64,000 nt of DNA, taken from NCBI RefSeq assembly GCF_025950095.1, contig NZ_JAPDDR010000004.1:1-64000 (forward strand). Reading direction: 5' to 3'. Shown here piece by piece: positions 7,582 to 15,609 of this stretch. The notes under the pieces are model-generated. The model ran no database searches, was not told the DNA's origin, and saw only the letters and a program-made list of their open reading frames with translations. Every line of letters starts with the position of its first letter. The stretch's first letter is position 1. The position numbers and the translations under genes were made by a program. The stretch comes from Luteolibacter rhizosphaerae. GTDB lineage: Bacteria > Verrucomicrobiota > Verrucomicrobiia > Verrucomicrobiales > Akkermansiaceae.

Positions 7582-8883
7582 ATGAGTTCCTCCGACCCGG
7601 CAACCGAGCGTCCGAAGAAATCCTTTCCCGCGCACTTCATGGCGTGGCTGTCGGGCTTCGGCCTGGCGACCGCGCTGCTGGTGATCCTGATGGTGCTGAC
7701 CTGGCTGGCCACGCTGGAGCAGGTGCACCACGGGCTGCACGCCACGCTGGAGAAGTATTTCACGCCGAAGGAACTCTGGGTCTTCCCGGATGCCGCGGTG
7801 ATCTTCCCGGATCTGGCGGGCAAGGAGAAGTATCTGCCGCCGCTGCCGGGTGGCTACTGGGTCTGCGCGTTGCTGGTGATCAATCTCACTTTGGGCGGCC
7901 TGATCAAGCTGCGCAAAAGCCCGAAGACGATCGGCATCCTGCTGTCCCACTTCGGGATCGTCTTCATGATGATCGCGGGCGGTGTGGCGCAGCTTACCGA
8001 AGAGCGCGGGCTGATGATGCTGAGCGAAAAGGAAGGGGCCGGCCTGCCGACGACTTCCGACTACGCGCAATCCCTGACCGAGACGACGGTGGAGGTCATC
8101 GAGGTGAAGGACGGCAAGCCCGTCGGCCAGGTGCACTTCGTGGAGGACAAGTACTTCAAGGATCTGGAGAAAGCGGGAGACACACGGACCATCCGCATCC
8201 CGAGCCTGCCCTTCGATCTGGAGTTCGCCCGCTACGTGCAGAATTCCCGAGTGGTATCGGCGCAGAGCATGGCACCCTCCCGTGGCGAGCCGATTGTAGA
8301 GGGCTGGTTCCTCTATGGGCAGGACCCGGGCAAGATGACGGAGCAGGACACGCCGGGCGTGCACGTGAAGGTGCTGGGCCGCGATGGCAAGAACAGCGAT
8401 CCCTTCATCCTGACGGTGCCGGAGGCGGATAGCTTCGCGCCGCGTGCTCCCTATACCTACCGCACGGGGGATCGCACCTTCGCGATCCGGATGGAGAAGC
8501 GGATCTGGCCGGTGCCGTTCCAGGTGCGCCTGAAGGATGCGCGTTCCGAGTATTTCCCGCACACCACCAAGCCGAAGTTCTTCGAGAGCGATATCGTGCG
8601 GATCGAGGATGGCCGCGAGTCGGACGTGTTCATCGAGATGAACGAGCCAATGCGTTACGCCGGGCTGACCTTTTACCAGCACACGATGATCAACAGCGCG
8701 CCGCGCGACGGCGGGGAAGCGACGATTTCAGGATTTGAAGTCGTGCGGAATCCGTCCGATCAGTGGCCGAAGTACAGCATTTACATCGCGGGTTTCGGGC
8801 TCTGCCTGCACTTCGCCCTGAAGCTGTGGAGCTTCATGACCCGCGGAAAGTCCAAGACCGCCAACGCCAACCAAGCCGCCTGA
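7582..8883 (+). CDS. resB: ResB-like cytochrome c biogenesis protein
   Basis: 433 residues. Membrane segments are seen near residues 22-42 (GLATALLVILMVLTWLATL), 93-112 (YWVCALLVINLTLGGLI) and 120-142 (IGILLSHFGIVFMMIAGGVAQL), then a large periplasmic domain, and a last segment near 395-415 (YSIYIAGFGLCLHFALKLW). Features typical of ResB/Ccs1 include the conserved LTFYQH segment before the last helix. With CcsA it forms the system II haem lyase that attaches haem to apocytochrome c outside the inner membrane. It is one base from the ccsA start, so they form an operon. Confidence 0.85.
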   Translation: MSSSDPATERPKKSFPAHFMAWLSGFGLATALLVILMVLTWLATLEQVHHGLHATLEKYFTPKELWVFPDAAVIFPDLAGKEKYLPPLPGGYWVCALLVINLTLGGLIKLRKSPKTIGILLSHFGIVFMMIAGGVAQLTEERGLMMLSEKEGAGLPTTSDYAQSLTETTVEVIEVKDGKPVGQVHFVEDKYFKDLEKAGDTRTIRIPSLPFDLEFARYVQNSRVVSAQSMAPSRGEPIVEGWFLYGQDPGKMTEQDTPGVHVKVLGRDGKNSDPFILTVPEADSFAPRAPYTYRTGDRTFAIRMEKRIWPVPFQVRLKDARSEYFPHTTKPKFFESDIVRIEDGRESDVFIEMNEPMRYAGLTFYQHTMINSAPRDGGEATISGFEVVRNPSDQWPKYSIYIAGFGLCLHFALKLWSFMTRGKSKTANANQAA

Positions 8884-8884
8884 G

Positions 8885-10909
8885 ATGAACGCGAAGACCG
8901 GACGCTGGATTGTATTCTTCCTGGGCCTCGCCAGCCTGGTTTACCTCGTGTCGCTCGTCTACAAGGACAGCACGCCGGAGGGAGCGGTGCGCACGATCCC
9001 GGCCTACAAGCCATGGGACGAGGAGACGGTGGAGAAGGCCTCGCTCCTGCCGGTGCAGGATGGCGGGCGCGTGAAGCCGCTGGGCACCTACGCGGGCTTC
9101 ACCATGCTGAGCCTGCACGGCCAGCGCTCGATGGACATCATCGGCCAGGATGGCAAGAAGGTGCGCCTGAAGCCGCTGGAGTGGATGCTGGACTGCCTCT
9201 TCCGCCCGGAGCTGGCGAAGGATTTGCCGACCTTCCGCCTCGACAATGCGGACGTGCTGAAGGCGATCGGCGTGGCGACGAAGGACCGCCGCGACCGATA
9301 TAGCTACAACGACATCGCGCCGCAGGTGGAGAAGCTGAAGCAATTCGCCGGCTCGTACAACCAGATCCCGGCGGCGAACCGAAAGACGATCGAGACGCAA
9401 ACGATCGAACTCTATTCGAACGTGATGACCTTCGAGGCGCTGACGAACTACATGAAGTTCGCGCGCGAAGGCCTGCTGCCCGGCTCCGCCGAGCGCGAGA
9501 ATGGCAAGAAGCTGCGGATCAGCGAGGTGATGGGTGCCGCGCCGAAGATCCGCCAGGCGGTGTCCGAATTCCAGCATCACGGCACGCCGCTGCCGGAGCA
9601 GGTGCAGACGATCCAGACGCTGATCGTGGAGCGTGCGAACGAGTCGAACTTCGGGCTGAAGCTCTTCCCGCCCTCGAACAAGGAGGATGTGACCTGGGTG
9701 AGCGCGGGCGACCGGATGTTCAACATCTTCACCGGCGTGACCCGCGAGCCGGAGCAATCGATCGCGGATGTGAAGCTGCTGGAGGAGACGGTGGAGGCGC
9801 TGGCCACGGGTGAGGGTGCCTTCCGCGACAAGTTTTCGGCGCTGGAAGATAGCATCGTGGCACGGGCGAAGGTCCGCGATGAATACAGCTCGATCCCGCT
9901 GGAGGCGGACTACTTCCGCAAGAACTGGCTGGTCTACGCGCTGGTCTTCTTTCTGATGGCCACGGTGACCTCGGGCGTCATGCTTTTCACCGGCGAGAGC
10001 AAGGCCGGGAAAATCAGCTACTGGGCGACGGTGATCACCCTCTCGCTCGGCCTGATCTACCTGATCATCCCGATCGTGAAGCGTTGCATCATCATGCAGC
10101 GCCCGCCGGTGGGTAACCTCTACGACACGATCATCTTCATCGACATGGCGATGGTCTTCTTCGCGCTGCTGGTGCTGTGGATGTCGAAGAAGAAGTTCGT
10201 GCTGGGGATCGCGCCGATCGGTGCAGCCTTCCTGGTGGTGCTGGCGCGCCGCTTCGAAGTGGGCGAGGGCAAGGACCATCTGGACCCGCTGATCGCGGTG
10301 CTGCGCTCGAATTTCTGGCTCTCCACGCACGTGATCACGATCACGCTGGGCTATGCTTCCGGACTGATCGCCGCGCTGATCTCGATCTGCTACGTGATGC
10401 TCCGCGTGCTGGGGCTCGACGAGGGCGATACCTCGCAGCGCCGGGCGGTGACCCGTGCGGCCTACGGCTGCCTGTGCCTCACGCTGGTGCTCTCGCTGAT
10501 CGGCACGGTGCTAGGCGGGATCTGGGCGAACGATTCCTGGGGCCGCTTCTGGGGCTGGGACCCGAAGGAGAACGGCGCGCTGATGATCGTGCTGTGGACC
10601 CTGGCAATCCTGCATGCCCGCCTCGGCGGCTACATCAAGGAGTGGGGCCTGCACATGGCGTCGATTTTCGGTGCGGTGATCGTGGGCTTCTCCTGGTGGG
10701 GTGTGAACTTCCTCAGCGTGGGTCTGCACAACTACGGCTTCTCCGATAGCAAGAAGGGTGCGCTGCACTTCTTCTACGGCGCGATGCTGGTCTTCGTGGT
10801 TCTCGCGATCGTCGGTTGGGCGATGGAACGGGCCGAGAAGAAGGCGAAGGCGGATGCCTCCGCAGCGAAGAAAACGGAGGAAGGCGGCGGGAAGAAGCTG
10901 GAGGTGTGA
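8885..10909 (+). CDS. ccsA: CcsA/ResC-type cytochrome c assembly protein
   Basis: 674 residues. An N-terminal helix and a ~300-residue soluble domain precede a membrane domain beginning near residue 350. The tryptophan-rich haem-handling motif WGRFWGWDPKE is clear, followed by the expected ALMIVLWTLAILHARL helix, and conserved His residues occur in the membrane part (STHVITITLGY). The protein is longer than the usual ~300-400 residue CcsA because of the N-terminal extracytoplasmic domain, as in some fused or PVC/Bacteroidetes versions. It transports and presents haem for ligation with the ResB partner encoded just upstream. Confidence 0.88.
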   Translation: MNAKTGRWIVFFLGLASLVYLVSLVYKDSTPEGAVRTIPAYKPWDEETVEKASLLPVQDGGRVKPLGTYAGFTMLSLHGQRSMDIIGQDGKKVRLKPLEWMLDCLFRPELAKDLPTFRLDNADVLKAIGVATKDRRDRYSYNDIAPQVEKLKQFAGSYNQIPAANRKTIETQTIELYSNVMTFEALTNYMKFAREGLLPGSAERENGKKLRISEVMGAAPKIRQAVSEFQHHGTPLPEQVQTIQTLIVERANESNFGLKLFPPSNKEDVTWVSAGDRMFNIFTGVTREPEQSIADVKLLEETVEALATGEGAFRDKFSALEDSIVARAKVRDEYSSIPLEADYFRKNWLVYALVFFLMATVTSGVMLFTGESKAGKISYWATVITLSLGLIYLIIPIVKRCIIMQRPPVGNLYDTIIFIDMAMVFFALLVLWMSKKKFVLGIAPIGAAFLVVLARRFEVGEGKDHLDPLIAVLRSNFWLSTHVITITLGYASGLIAALISICYVMLRVLGLDEGDTSQRRAVTRAAYGCLCLTLVLSLIGTVLGGIWANDSWGRFWGWDPKENGALMIVLWTLAILHARLGGYIKEWGLHMASIFGAVIVGFSWWGVNFLSVGLHNYGFSDSKKGALHFFYGAMLVFVVLAIVGWAMERAEKKAKADASAAKKTEEGGGKKLEV

Positions 10910-10914
10910 GGGGT

Positions 10915-10940
10915 AGCGGGAGGACTCGCGTCCTTCCGCT
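10915..10940. repeat. REP-like hairpin
   Basis: AGCGGGAGGAC (10915-10925), a 4-base loop, and GTCCTTCCGCT (10930-10940) form an 11-bp stem with one G-T wobble, six bases past the ccsA stop. The core GGAAGGAC/GTCCTTCC family is shared with the hairpin at 5895-5914. It has no T-run, so it is a dispersed palindrome more than a textbook terminator. Confidence 0.7.
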
Positions 10941-10974
10941 AAGCTGAGTGTTGTGGCACTTGAGATGGCTTCGA

Positions 10975-10988
10975 CCGCCTGAAGGCGG
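10975..10988. repeat. Short hairpin CCGCCT-GA-AGGCGG
   Basis: A perfect 6-bp inverted repeat with a 2-base centre sits between the ends of convergent genes (ccsA and the SGNH hydrolase). Together with the hairpin at 10915-10940 it fills this 115-base gap, which holds no other recognisable signal. Confidence 0.55.
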
Positions 10989-11024
10989 GACTACGTACCC
11001 TTGGTGGCGGGCTTCAAAAGCTTG

Positions 11025-12311
11025 TTAGAGGGGCTTCACCGAGATGCTGTGCTCGAGCGGTTGCAGTGCTTCGGCGATGGCCTTGGCGAGCGGGGCTCGG
11101 GCTTTCTCGGTGAGGGCGAAGGTGGCTTCGCGGTCGGCGGCACCTTCGGGGCCGTGGACGAGGGTTTTGATCTGGCGGGTCTCGTAGTTCTGCTTGGCTT
11201 CGACGGCATCCCAGACGCGCTTGAAGGCGGGCTGTGCGGGGTTCGTCTCGAAGTCCTTCGCGAGGTTGACGCCGGCCTTGATCTGATCGGCGCTGTAGGT
11301 GCGCGCGGTATCGCCCCAGCGGACCTCGTAGTTGGCGGCTGCAGGGGCATCGATCTTTAGGATGAAGCGGTTCAATTCTTCATCGAAGGGAATGAGTGCA
11401 AGCCCGGCGCGGATCACGTCGTCGTTCTTCACATCGCCGGGGCCGCCGCAGAAGGGGAGCTTCGCGCTGCGCAGGCGGATGGTGCCATCGGTGGCGGAGA
11501 GCACCTCATGGCCCGCGGTGGCGGTGGCCGTGTTGGATGCAGGGTCATAGGTGATGGTACCGATGTTGCCATCGAGCCCCATGCCCTTGAGGAAGGCGTA
11601 GGCCATCACGACCTGGCCGGCCCAGCCGGGGTGCACGCCGTCCTTGCCGGAGACCATGAAGCCGGGTCCGTGAAGCTTCTCCGCCTGATTGTCGGCCAGC
11701 AGCATCGAGCGATACACATCGGCGAAGCCCACGCCCTCCGCCTTGGCCACGGCGATGCCGATATTGCGGAACTTCGAGAGCGCGAGGTTCAGGTCCTCCT
11801 TGGTGCCCGCCGCGGACTTCACCCAGTGCGGCACGGTATCGATAATGCCCGGCGAACCTAACAGGACGCGCGCGCCCGTCTTCTTGAAAGCCTGGACCAT
11901 CGCGGTCTCGTTCTTGCGGTATTCCTCAGCGATCGGTTCGTTGAAGGGCACGTAGCGGAAATCGTTCATGCCGTAGCAGGAGGTCGCGATGGTCGGCTGG
12001 AAGCGCAGGACATCGCTCTCCATGCGGCCGAGGAAGCCGCCCGCCTGTTCACCGCTCCAGCCGTACTGGCGGCAGCTCACCTGCAGCTCCGGCATGCAGG
12101 CGGCGAGGTAGGCCTCGATGATCACGGAGTAGCGCTTCTGCTCGGTGATCGAGTCGCCGCAGATCGCGAGGCGATCACCCTTCTGAAGAAGCAGGCCTGT
12201 AGGCTCCGGGGCGGCATCCAGCACGTAGGCAGAGAGCTCCGCGGGAAGCGGCGGGACTTCCTTGGCGAAGACCGGGGCGACGAGGGCAAGGCAGAGGAGC
12301 TGGCAGATCAT
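11025..12311 (-). CDS. Secreted SGNH/GDSL-family hydrolase
   Basis: 428 residues from the ATG at 12311, chosen because it starts a signal peptide (MICQLLCLALVAPVFA). Upstream in-frame codons would give an arginine-rich non-signal leader. SGNH blocks are present: GDSITEQ (block I, catalytic Ser), the GMND block with its Asn, and DGVHP (block V, Asp-His). Such enzymes are esterases, often acetyl-xylan or rhamnogalacturonan acetylesterases. The C-terminal ~150 residues form an extra domain (ILKIDAPAAANYEVRWGD) seen in planctomycete/verrucomicrobial members. It is divergent from the small lipoprotein gene at 12416. Confidence 0.85.
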   Translation of the reverse strand: MICQLLCLALVAPVFAKEVPPLPAELSAYVLDAAPEPTGLLLQKGDRLAICGDSITEQKRYSVIIEAYLAACMPELQVSCRQYGWSGEQAGGFLGRMESDVLRFQPTIATSCYGMNDFRYVPFNEPIAEEYRKNETAMVQAFKKTGARVLLGSPGIIDTVPHWVKSAAGTKEDLNLALSKFRNIGIAVAKAEGVGFADVYRSMLLADNQAEKLHGPGFMVSGKDGVHPGWAGQVVMAYAFLKGMGLDGNIGTITYDPASNTATATAGHEVLSATDGTIRLRSAKLPFCGGPGDVKNDDVIRAGLALIPFDEELNRFILKIDAPAAANYEVRWGDTARTYSADQIKAGVNLAKDFETNPAQPAFKRVWDAVEAKQNYETRQIKTLVHGPEGAADREATFALTEKARAPLAKAIAEALQPLEHSISVKPL

Positions 12312-12415
12312 GCACCCATGAGACGAGCGGGAAGCCGGGGATGTATCAAGGAACGAGTGCGCGGCGACGCGATGCCGGAGAGTTGCCTTCGCCGCAGGGG
12401 ATGGATAGAAGGCGG

Positions 12416-12964
12416 ATGATGAAGCCGTGGTGGATCCTCGCTGCCGGTGTCCTGCTCGCCGCCGGGTTGGCCATGGTCGGATGCCCGGGGCAGAACGGGA
12501 GGGATGCCGATGAAGAAGGGGAAGGCGGGCGCGGCAGGTCACCGGCACTTTCCGCGGGGATGGGGGGAGAAAGCGGAGGGCGTAAAGCCTCGAAGAGACA
12601 ACGTAAGGAAGATGATGCGGCGCAGGCCGCCATCCGTGAGAAGCTGAAGTCCATCATCATTCCGAAGGTGGATTTCGAGGGTACGACGCTGGAAGAGTCG
12701 GTCGATTTCCTATGTTTACGAATGGCGGAACTGGATCCGGATCCAGATTTGGAGCCGACGCAGCGGGGGGTAAAGGTGGGATTCCGTGTGGCAGCGGGAG
12801 AAGACATTTTCGAGCGGCCCCTATCGGAGTGGTCTTCCCGGCGGATCCGGGACATAGCCCGAAACGATGTCTCGGCGTGGGAACTACTTTACGAAATCGC
12901 GCGCGAAACCGGGATGAAAGTGGAGATCACAGAGACCGGAATCGAGATGATGCCGCGCGAATGA
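12416..12964 (+). CDS. Small lipoprotein, paralogue of the frameshifted gene at 15085
   Basis: 182 residues from ATG 12416 (AGAAGGCGG just before it); ATG 12401 and 12419 are alternatives. A lipoprotein-like signal ends at AGLAMVGC, then a charged linker. The folded part starts with IREKLKSIIIPKVDFEGTTL and ends with NDVSAWELLYEIARETGMKV. This pattern resembles short secretin-N/STN-like modules common in verrucomicrobial proteins, but no named family is certain. The gene at 15085 has the same layout, and the two bracket the cluster from 12974 to 15046. Confidence 0.65.
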   Translation: MMKPWWILAAGVLLAAGLAMVGCPGQNGRDADEEGEGGRGRSPALSAGMGGESGGRKASKRQRKEDDAAQAAIREKLKSIIIPKVDFEGTTLEESVDFLCLRMAELDPDPDLEPTQRGVKVGFRVAAGEDIFERPLSEWSSRRIRDIARNDVSAWELLYEIARETGMKVEITETGIEMMPRE

Positions 12965-12973
12965 CCAAGGTTT

Positions 12974-13438
12974 TTATCCTGCCATCGTCCCTGGTTGTGT
13001 CGGGAACTCCGGTAGTGGCTTGCCGAGCGAGATGACCTTCGGCCCGCTGCTGCCTTTCGGGCTGACATAGAATAGCACGTCGAGCCCGGCATGTTCTCCG
13101 GTGAACGAGAGCGTCGCTTGCTTGCGGCAGCGTTCCACGACCTCGTCATGTTTCGCCCGGAAGTAATCCGGCATGATGCATTCCCACAGCGCCCGATCAG
13201 GAAAGATGAAGTGGCGATCATCGCTGCCGGAGAAGGTGAGCTGGCGGCCCTTGTCGAAGTATTCCAGCAAGGATCCATCGCCCGGCTCCCGCGGGCCGAA
13301 GATCCAGGCGCGCCGCCCGAAGCGGCGGCGGAGAGTCTCGACGGGACCGGCCCAGATCACCAGCGGCGCCAGCAAGGCGAAGACTGCTCCCGCGATCCAA
13401 GCCAAGGCATTCCAGAGGAAGTCGAGGAGCAGGTTCAT
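12974..13438 (-). CDS. Hypothetical membrane-anchored protein
   Basis: 154 residues. One N-terminal transmembrane segment (residues 5-32, LDFLWNALAWIAGAVFALLAPLVIWAG) is followed by a basic stretch (TLRRRFGRR) and a soluble domain with LTFSGSDDRHFIFPDRALWECIMPDYF. The positive residues after the helix suggest the soluble part faces the cytoplasm. No family is recognised. It is convergent with the lipoprotein gene at 12416 and divergent from the GRDP-like gene at 13550. Confidence 0.65.
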   Translation of the reverse strand: MNLLLDFLWNALAWIAGAVFALLAPLVIWAGPVETLRRRFGRRAWIFGPREPGDGSLLEYFDKGRQLTFSGSDDRHFIFPDRALWECIMPDYFRAKHDEVVERCRKQATLSFTGEHAGLDVLFYVSPKGSSGPKVISLGKPLPEFPTQPGTMAG

Positions 13439-13549
13439 CGAGTGGGACCTGTATTGAATCAGCTGGCCCGACGCGGAACAAGATCAGGCCGCATGGAATC
13501 GGGGCACTTGTTTTCCACCCGCGGGTCCGGGTATGAGACATGCAATCGC

Positions 13550-14083
13550 ATGAGCCAAGGCAATGCCACGCTGCGGGAAAGGATCGAAGCCTTCGAACTC
13601 GATGAGGCCGGGGCCAGCCTACCCTTTACCAGCCGTCTGGCGCGCGAGCAGGGCTGGACGCATGCGGAGGCCGCGCGGGTGGTGCTGGAATACAAGCGCT
13701 TCCTGGTGCTGGCGATGGAAGCGGGTCATCCGGTGACTCCCTCCGAGTCCGTCGATCAGGCATGGCATCTCCACCTCGTTTACACGCGCAGCTACTGGCA
13801 GCGGCTCTGCGGTGAAGTGCTCGGCCGCGAGCTGCACCATGAGCCGACCAGCGGTGGCAGCACGGAAGGCGCGAAATTCCACGACTGGTATTCGCGCACG
13901 CTGGAGAGCTACCAGCGGATTTTCGATGAAGCGGCACCGGCGGAGATCTGGCCGCCCGCGGACGAGCGCTTCCACGAGTCCGGCAAGGGCCGCTGGGTGG
14001 ATGCGGCGAGCCACTGGATCATCCCGAAACCTTTTCCATGGCTGCGTGCTGCACGCGGCAGTAAAAAGCAAAACCCCTCCTGA
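13550..14083 (+). CDS. Glycine-rich-domain-containing-protein-like (GRDP/DUF1399-type) protein
   Basis: 177 residues, start ATG 13550. The diagnostic segment is PSESVDQAWHLHLVYTRSYWQRLC, with the V-D-x-x-W-H-x-H-L-x-Y-T pattern of the GRDP family, preceded by the helix VVLEYKRFLVLAMEAG. There is no signal peptide, so it is cytosolic or peripheral. It is three bases upstream of the TIGR04222-like membrane protein. Its biochemical role is unknown; tight coupling suggests it works with that membrane protein. Confidence 0.7.
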   Translation: MSQGNATLRERIEAFELDEAGASLPFTSRLAREQGWTHAEAARVVLEYKRFLVLAMEAGHPVTPSESVDQAWHLHLVYTRSYWQRLCGEVLGRELHHEPTSGGSTEGAKFHDWYSRTLESYQRIFDEAAPAEIWPPADERFHESGKGRWVDAASHWIIPKPFPWLRAARGSKKQNPS

Positions 14084-14086
14084 GCC

Positions 14087-15046
14087 ATGAATGACTCGAT
14101 TCCCCTCCTCGCTTTGAACCCGAACGTCTTTGACTGGGATGGTCCCGCCTTTCTGGCCTTCTACGCAATCTGCCTGATGATCGCGCTGATCTGGAGCTCG
14201 AAGCTCGGTGCACGCGTGATGAAGCGTTTCGATGTTCCGGGAGAGCCAACTCTCCACGATCCCTACGAGGTCGCCTACCTCTCCGGTGGTGCCTCTCGCG
14301 TGGCCCAGCTCGCCGTGGTGCGGCTGATCGCCGCGGGCAAGGTGAGGTGGGAAAAGAAGATCTTCGGCGACCGTCTGATCTTGGCAGGCGACTCCTCGCA
14401 ATCCGGTCTCAAGACGGCGGAGAAGGCGATTCTGGATGCGATCCGCAGTCGTGGAGACAAGGGGCTGAAGGCCGCCGAAGCGGGCCTACAAGTCGGGCCG
14501 GCGGTGCAAGCGCTGGAGATCCGCCTGGCGAAGCTCGGGCTGCGCCCCACCGCTTCGGAGAAGGCCACGGCGGCGATCTCCAAGTCTTGGCCGGTCGCCC
14601 TTTTGCTGGTTCTCGGCGTGATCAAGTTGTTGGTGGGACTGTCTCGCGACAAGCCCGTGGCTTTCCTCGTGGTCGCGCTATTCGTAACCCTGATCCTGGT
14701 ATTCGTGATGGGACGCACCGGTGGCTACCTGACGCCGGCGGGGGTGAATCTGTTAGGCAAGCTACGCCTCCAGCACCAGGACCGTCGCAGGATGCGGGTG
14801 AGCTCGGCTGCGGAAGACATGGCGGGCGTCTCGCTCGGGCTCGCGCTCTTCGGTGCCTCCAGCCTCTCCGCGGTCGCCGGCATGGAGCATCTGCAAAAGG
14901 ATCTGGCGAAGCAGGTGGGCCCCGGCGGTGGCGATGGAGGGGGCGGCGGCTGTGGTGCCGGCGGAACCTCCGGTTGCGGGACTTCGGGTTGCTCCTCCGG
15001 CTGTGGTGGGGGTGGCTGCGGCGGTTGTGGTGGCGGGGGAGATTGA
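14087..15046 (+). CDS. TIGR04222-like membrane protein with Gly/Cys-rich tail
   Basis: 319 residues. The first helix is at residues 19-36. A soluble domain follows (DPYEVAYLSGGASRVAQLAVVRLIAAGKV), which matches my memory of the TIGR04222 family, then two helices near 168-185 and 193-209. The last ~45 residues are almost only Gly with six Cys, spaced C-7-C-4-C-3-C-4-C-2-C, ending GGGGD. Such tails occur in this family and look like a metal-binding or modified peptide, but no function is established. It is encoded three bases after the GRDP-like gene. Confidence 0.72.
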   Translation: MNDSIPLLALNPNVFDWDGPAFLAFYAICLMIALIWSSKLGARVMKRFDVPGEPTLHDPYEVAYLSGGASRVAQLAVVRLIAAGKVRWEKKIFGDRLILAGDSSQSGLKTAEKAILDAIRSRGDKGLKAAEAGLQVGPAVQALEIRLAKLGLRPTASEKATAAISKSWPVALLLVLGVIKLLVGLSRDKPVAFLVVALFVTLILVFVMGRTGGYLTPAGVNLLGKLRLQHQDRRRMRVSSAAEDMAGVSLGLALFGASSLSAVAGMEHLQKDLAKQVGPGGGDGGGGGCGAGGTSGCGTSGCSSGCGGGGCGGCGGGGD

Positions 15047-15084
15047 TCGACTTCTTCTGCTGACTCGGCTAGGCAAGCGAACCG

Positions 15085-15601
15085 ATGAAATGGAATCTGA
15101 TCCTTCCGGCCTTCGCTCTGACTTTTTTGCCGGGCTGCGATGAAGCGCCTTCCGAGAAGGTGGCCAGCGAGGCCGCCAAGACGGAGGCGCGCAGCGAACC
15201 GCAGGAGTCTCCGGAGCTGAAAGCCGCGCGGGAGACTCTAGAGAAGGTGATCATCCCGGTAGTCGATTTCGATCGAACGTCTGCGGAAGAGGCCACGGGT
15301 TTCATCGAATTCAAGGTAGCGGAAGCGGTGCCGGATAACGCGGTGAAGATCGTTGCCAGACGACCTCGCATTTCGGATGAACGTCTGAAGGAGTTCGGGG
15401 TCACCCGGGAGCAGGGAGCATAGCGTAAAGTGCGAGTATCTTGCCCACGACTTCAGCGCTCGCGACATCTCCGCTTGGAAGCTGCTGGAACGGGTGGCCA
15501 GCGACAACCGCATGAAGATCGAGTGGACCAACGATCGCATCGAACTCCGACCGGTCGATGAGCATGGCCAGAGCATCGAGCCGCGGCCCTATTACGAGTA
15601 G
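15085..15601 (+). pseudogene. Small lipoprotein gene, frameshifted; paralogue of 12416 gene
   Basis: The first frame starts at ATG 15085 with a lipoprotein signal (ILPAFALTFLPGC) and the EKVIIPVVDFDRTSAEEA segment, and stops at TAG 15421-15423. From 15422 the next frame continues without a break to TAG 15599-15601 and encodes SVKCEYLAHDF, then DISAWKLLERVASDNRMKIEW. That matches the C-terminus of the 12416 protein (DVSAWELLYEIARETGMKVEI). One extra base near 15405-15422 would explain it. It is either a decaying gene or a sequence error; the joined product would be about 172 residues. Confidence 0.75.
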
Positions 15602-15609
15602 CTTGGAGA

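Noticed and set aside
6835-8682. Long minus-strand frame opposite the lipoprotein and ResB genes
   Set aside because: Product is rich in His, Arg and Leu without domains; the + strand frames have membrane helices and family motifs.
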